Notes under the pieces: generated by a model
Databases searched by the model: none
What the model saw: the letters and a program-made list of their open reading frames with translations, nothing else
What the model was told of the DNA's origin: nothing
Shown here: one piece after another, positions 55,597 to 57,765 of the stretch
Layout: each line of letters begins with the position of its first letter
How positions within the stretch are numbered: the first letter of the stretch is position 1
DNA from: Clostridia bacterium
Lineage (GTDB): Bacteria > Bacillota > Clostridia > Oscillospirales > QAKW01
DNA: 57,765 nucleotides
Reading direction: 5' to 3'
Assembly (NCBI GenBank): GCA_017436525.1
Contig: JAFSCX010000008.1
Location: 1 to 57,765, forward strand
Position numbers and translations under genes: made by a program

Positions 55597-56967
55597 TTCT
55601 ACTATCATTCCGCAGATTTGATTGACATTTCCTGCACCCATCATAATGGCAATATCGCCCGGTTGCAAGGTTTCTTTAAGGTATTCTGCAATCTCTCGGA
55701 AGTTGCTGATGTAAATGGCACCTTCAATCTTATCCCGCAGGGAAAGAATGTTTACGCCAAGTTTATTGATCTCTCTGGCGGCATAAATATCGGTAAGGAT
55801 CGTCTGATCCGCAATGGAGAGCGCGGCGGCGAATTCATCCATCAGATAAAAGGTTCTGGTAAAGGTGTGGGGCTGGAAGACCACATAGACTTTTCCATCT
55901 GCTGCTTCTTTTGCGCTTTGGAGAGTAGCGGTGATCTCAGTGGGATGGTGGGCGTAATCATCAAGGATGATCGCGCCGTTGAAGGTCCCTTTTTGCTCAA
56001 AACGGCGGTCTGCACCGGTGAAGCTCTCAATTCCCGCTTTGATTGCTTCGGGAGCAATTTCATAATAGCAGGCAACTGCCGCTGCCGCCAAGGCGTTGAG
56101 GATATTATGCCGACCGGGGACCTTTAAGGTGAGGGTGGTAACGGGCTTGCCTTTGAAATAAACTTCGAATTGAGCGTAGCCGCTTTTAATTTCGATGGCC
56201 TCTGCGCGGCAATCGTCTTTTTTACTAAGGCCAAAGGTGAGGGTGGTTCCTTTATAATAATCTTCAACCATTTTGCAATTCTCATCGTCGCCATTGATGA
56301 TGAGAAGGCCGTCTTTGGAAAAATTTTCGGTAAAGCGGCAGAAGGAATCTTGAATGGCAGAAAGATCCTTGAAGAAATCAAGATGATCTTCGTCAATATT
56401 CAGAATCACGCCGCATTGGGGATAAAAATGATGGAAGGAATTTACATATTCGCACGCTTCATATACGGCAAAATCGCTTTTTCCCAAGCAGTAATTTCCG
56501 CCAATGGTCTTGAGATGAGCGCCGACCATTACCGTAGGATCTGCCTCTGCTGCTTTGAGAATCGAAGAGATCATGGAAGTTACCGTTGTCTTTCCATGGG
56601 TGCCGGATACAGCAATGGATTTTTTAAATTCTGCCATCATATGCCCTAAAAGGACCGCCCGTTCCATCATGGGAATATTGTTTTCTCTGGCATATACCAG
56701 CTCCGGATTGTTATCGGAAATGGCGGCGGTATAGACCAATAGGTCGCATCCCACGGGATTTTTGGCGCTGTGGTTGGAAAATACGGTGATTCCTGCGTCG
56801 GTCAGCTTCTGGATGGTGGGGCCGCTGCCGCTATCGGAGCCGGTTACTTTTTTGCCTTGGCTCTTTAGGATCATCGCCAGCGACGACATGGATACGCCCC
56901 CGATTCCCACAAAGTGGATGTGGCAAAATGTCTTGTATTGCTCAAAATCATGTGATATAATACTCAA
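55594..56967 (-). CDS. murC: UDP-N-acetylmuramate--L-alanine ligase
   Basis: Adds L-alanine to UDP-MurNAc, the first step of the stem peptide; 457 residues. HFVGIGGVSMSSLA opens the Rossmann domain, the ATP-binding SGTHGKTT lies at residues 121-128, and DDYAHHPTEI marks the C-terminal domain. The start is TTG 56967, eight bases after GGAGG; no in-frame ATG is suitable. It is the only wall-precursor ligase in the window besides ddl. Confidence 0.95.
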   Translation of the reverse strand: MSIISHDFEQYKTFCHIHFVGIGGVSMSSLAMILKSQGKKVTGSDSGSGPTIQKLTDAGITVFSNHSAKNPVGCDLLVYTAAISDNNPELVYARENNIPMMERAVLLGHMMAEFKKSIAVSGTHGKTTVTSMISSILKAAEADPTVMVGAHLKTIGGNYCLGKSDFAVYEACEYVNSFHHFYPQCGVILNIDEDHLDFFKDLSAIQDSFCRFTENFSKDGLLIINGDDENCKMVEDYYKGTTLTFGLSKKDDCRAEAIEIKSGYAQFEVYFKGKPVTTLTLKVPGRHNILNALAAAAVACYYEIAPEAIKAGIESFTGADRRFEQKGTFNGAIILDDYAHHPTEITATLQSAKEAADGKVYVVFQPHTFTRTFYLMDEFAAALSIADQTILTDIYAAREINKLGVNILSLRDKIEGAIYISNFREIAEYLKETLQPGDIAIMMGAGNVNQICGMIVE

Positions 56968-57077
56968 ATGTAAAACCTCCTAATCGTGGTTTATACTTTA
57001 CTTTCTAATTATAATATAAAAAGGCAAAAAAATAAACATAATTTTATAAATTTCTTCAAATAATAAGGAGAGAGAAA

Positions 57078-57500
57078 ATGGCAAATCAAAATCAAGAAAA
57101 AGAAAGCCCTTGGCAGCGGTATAAATATTTGGTCTTCGGCTTGGTGGGCGCCATTCTGCTGATGGCTACTCTGAGCGTGCAAAATGTAGTGCTTTATTAT
57201 GAAACCGAAGCGGAAGAAAAATATGCAGTAAAGATGGATTACTCTGCTTTTGGAATGTGCATCCGCTGCTATCCTGCTACCGATAATGCGGAGCGGATTG
57301 TGGAGAAGGCCATCTTCTTTGGCGCAGGAAAGAAAAAGTCGGTCTTGAGTGCGGCAGAAGGCCTTAAAGCGCTGGCAAATGAAAAAGGGTCTTTCAAGCT
57401 TCAGGCAGGCGGATTGCTGGGAAATAGCGATCAGGTTACCGATGAGTTGGTGGAATTTCTGAATCAAAAAGGGCATAATGTGGTAAGAGTGCAAGAGTGA
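57078..57500 (+). CDS. Small membrane-anchored hypothetical protein
   Basis: A 140-residue protein not recognised. After a charged N-terminus (MANQNQEKESPWQRYK) comes one membrane helix (YLVFGLVGAILLMATL), then an extracytoplasmic part of about 100 residues with two cysteines close together (MCIRCYPATD) and a Gly-rich middle. ATG 57078 follows AAGGAGAG. It lies between murC and an rRNA promoter and is possibly single-gene. No function is proposed. Confidence 0.7.
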   Translation: MANQNQEKESPWQRYKYLVFGLVGAILLMATLSVQNVVLYYETEAEEKYAVKMDYSAFGMCIRCYPATDNAERIVEKAIFFGAGKKKSVLSAAEGLKALANEKGSFKLQAGGLLGNSDQVTDELVEFLNQKGHNVVRVQE

Positions 57501-57562
57501 TTTATGAGATTTGTCAATTTTCTGTTGAAAATTACTAAAATTCACATTTTGCAAAAAAAGTG

Positions 57563-57765
57563 TTGACTTTTTGATTCCGAGATGGTATTATATTCAAGCA
57601 CCTCGCGGGAAAGCGGGGGAGCGGCGGACTTTGAAAATTAAACAGCATCATGAAAAAAGGACCCGTTAATTGCAAAGAGTTGCCTCAATAAGAGGTACTC
57701 AGAAAAGCGATTAACAAAACTTTAAGAAGCCAGAATTTTTGAGATTTGTTATGAGCTGATTAAAC
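57563..57765 (+). promoter_or_regulatory. rRNA operon promoter and 16S leader (16S beyond window)
   Basis: TTGACT (57563-57568), 17-base spacer, TATTAT (57586-57591) is a strong promoter with an AT-rich stretch upstream. The following 170 bases contain CTTTGAAAATTAAACAG and end in GAGATTTGTTATGAGC...TTAAAC, the kind of sequence found just before the 16S rRNA 5' end (AGAGTTTGATC...). No tRNA or protein gene is seen. The 16S gene should start within a few bases after 57765. Confidence 0.75.

Noticed and set aside
1..57765. CRISPR array, prophage, integrase or toxin-antitoxin pair
   Set aside because: I looked for regularly spaced repeats and for the typical proteins and saw none; the repeats found are dispersed, not arrayed with spacers.

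Overview
The window reads as chromosomal DNA of an endospore-forming, low-to-moderate GC member of the Clostridia (Bacillota). Supporting signs are the sporulation pair spoIIGA-sigE, the yabM-mazG-hup-rqcP cluster, a Firmicutes-type rpoBC-rpsL-rpsG-fusA-tuf string, S-box and RFN riboswitches, an ECF-type riboflavin transporter subunit, HPr with the regulatory serine, and AGGAGG-type ribosome binding sites with many TTG/GTG starts. The exact genus cannot be read from the sequence. I see no phage, plasmid, integrase, transposase or CRISPR array. Most of the window is housekeeping; the unusual material lies between genes.

Layout. 1-316: right part of a dispersed hairpin-rich repeat, then the potABCD terminator. 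317-3992 (minus): polyamine ABC transporter potABCD. 4323-9158 (plus): branched-chain amino acid transporter livJHMGF, with an attenuator-like hairpin after livJ. 9159-9494: AT-rich gap with a perfect 20-bp inverted repeat. 9495-11059 (minus): spoIIGA-sigE under a Spo0A-type promoter. 11185-16006 (plus): rluD-like, polA, rimI, tsaD. 16178-18834: murJ, HPr, rpe. 18872-21017 (minus): PHP phosphoesterase and a PLP-dependent methionine gamma-lyase-family protein. 21154-22557: orphan rhamnulokinase, its terminator apparently split by repeat copy 2. 22903-25954: unknown gene, LacI-type regulator, MFS transporter. 25990-26347: palindromic repeat array and tRNA-Gln(CUG). 26488-27504: NAGPA-domain protein. 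27503-27894: repeat copy 3. 27930-31243 (minus): rqcP, hup, mazG, spoVB-like, zinc-ribbon gene. 31312-31524: duplicated terminator with a mini repeat, and a candidate micro-ORF. 31533-36085: tadA (minus), then ddl-murI-DUF1934-argS. 36255-48885: rplS, rpoB, rpoC, rpsL, rpsG, fusA, tuf. 48903-51139: FMN riboswitch-ribU, SAM riboswitch-metK. 51236-57500: small membrane protein, recD2, comFC, mreB, murC (minus), small membrane protein. 57563-57765: an rRNA-type promoter and leader; the 16S gene should begin just beyond the window.

How the parts work together. Two nutrient import systems (polyamines, branched-chain amino acids) diverge from a shared 330-bp control region. Cell-wall functions recur: ddl and murI supply D-amino acids, murC builds UDP-MurNAc-peptide, murJ flips lipid II, mreB organises elongation. 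Ribosome function is served by the str/rpo genes, argS, tadA, tsaD, rimI and rqcP. The most novel material is a family of modular, hairpin-rich intergenic elements (three long copies and one miniature) that sit at transcription terminators and in two cases are flanked by duplicated terminator sequence. A spoIIG promoter that appears to begin transcription exactly at the spoIIGA start codon is the second notable item.
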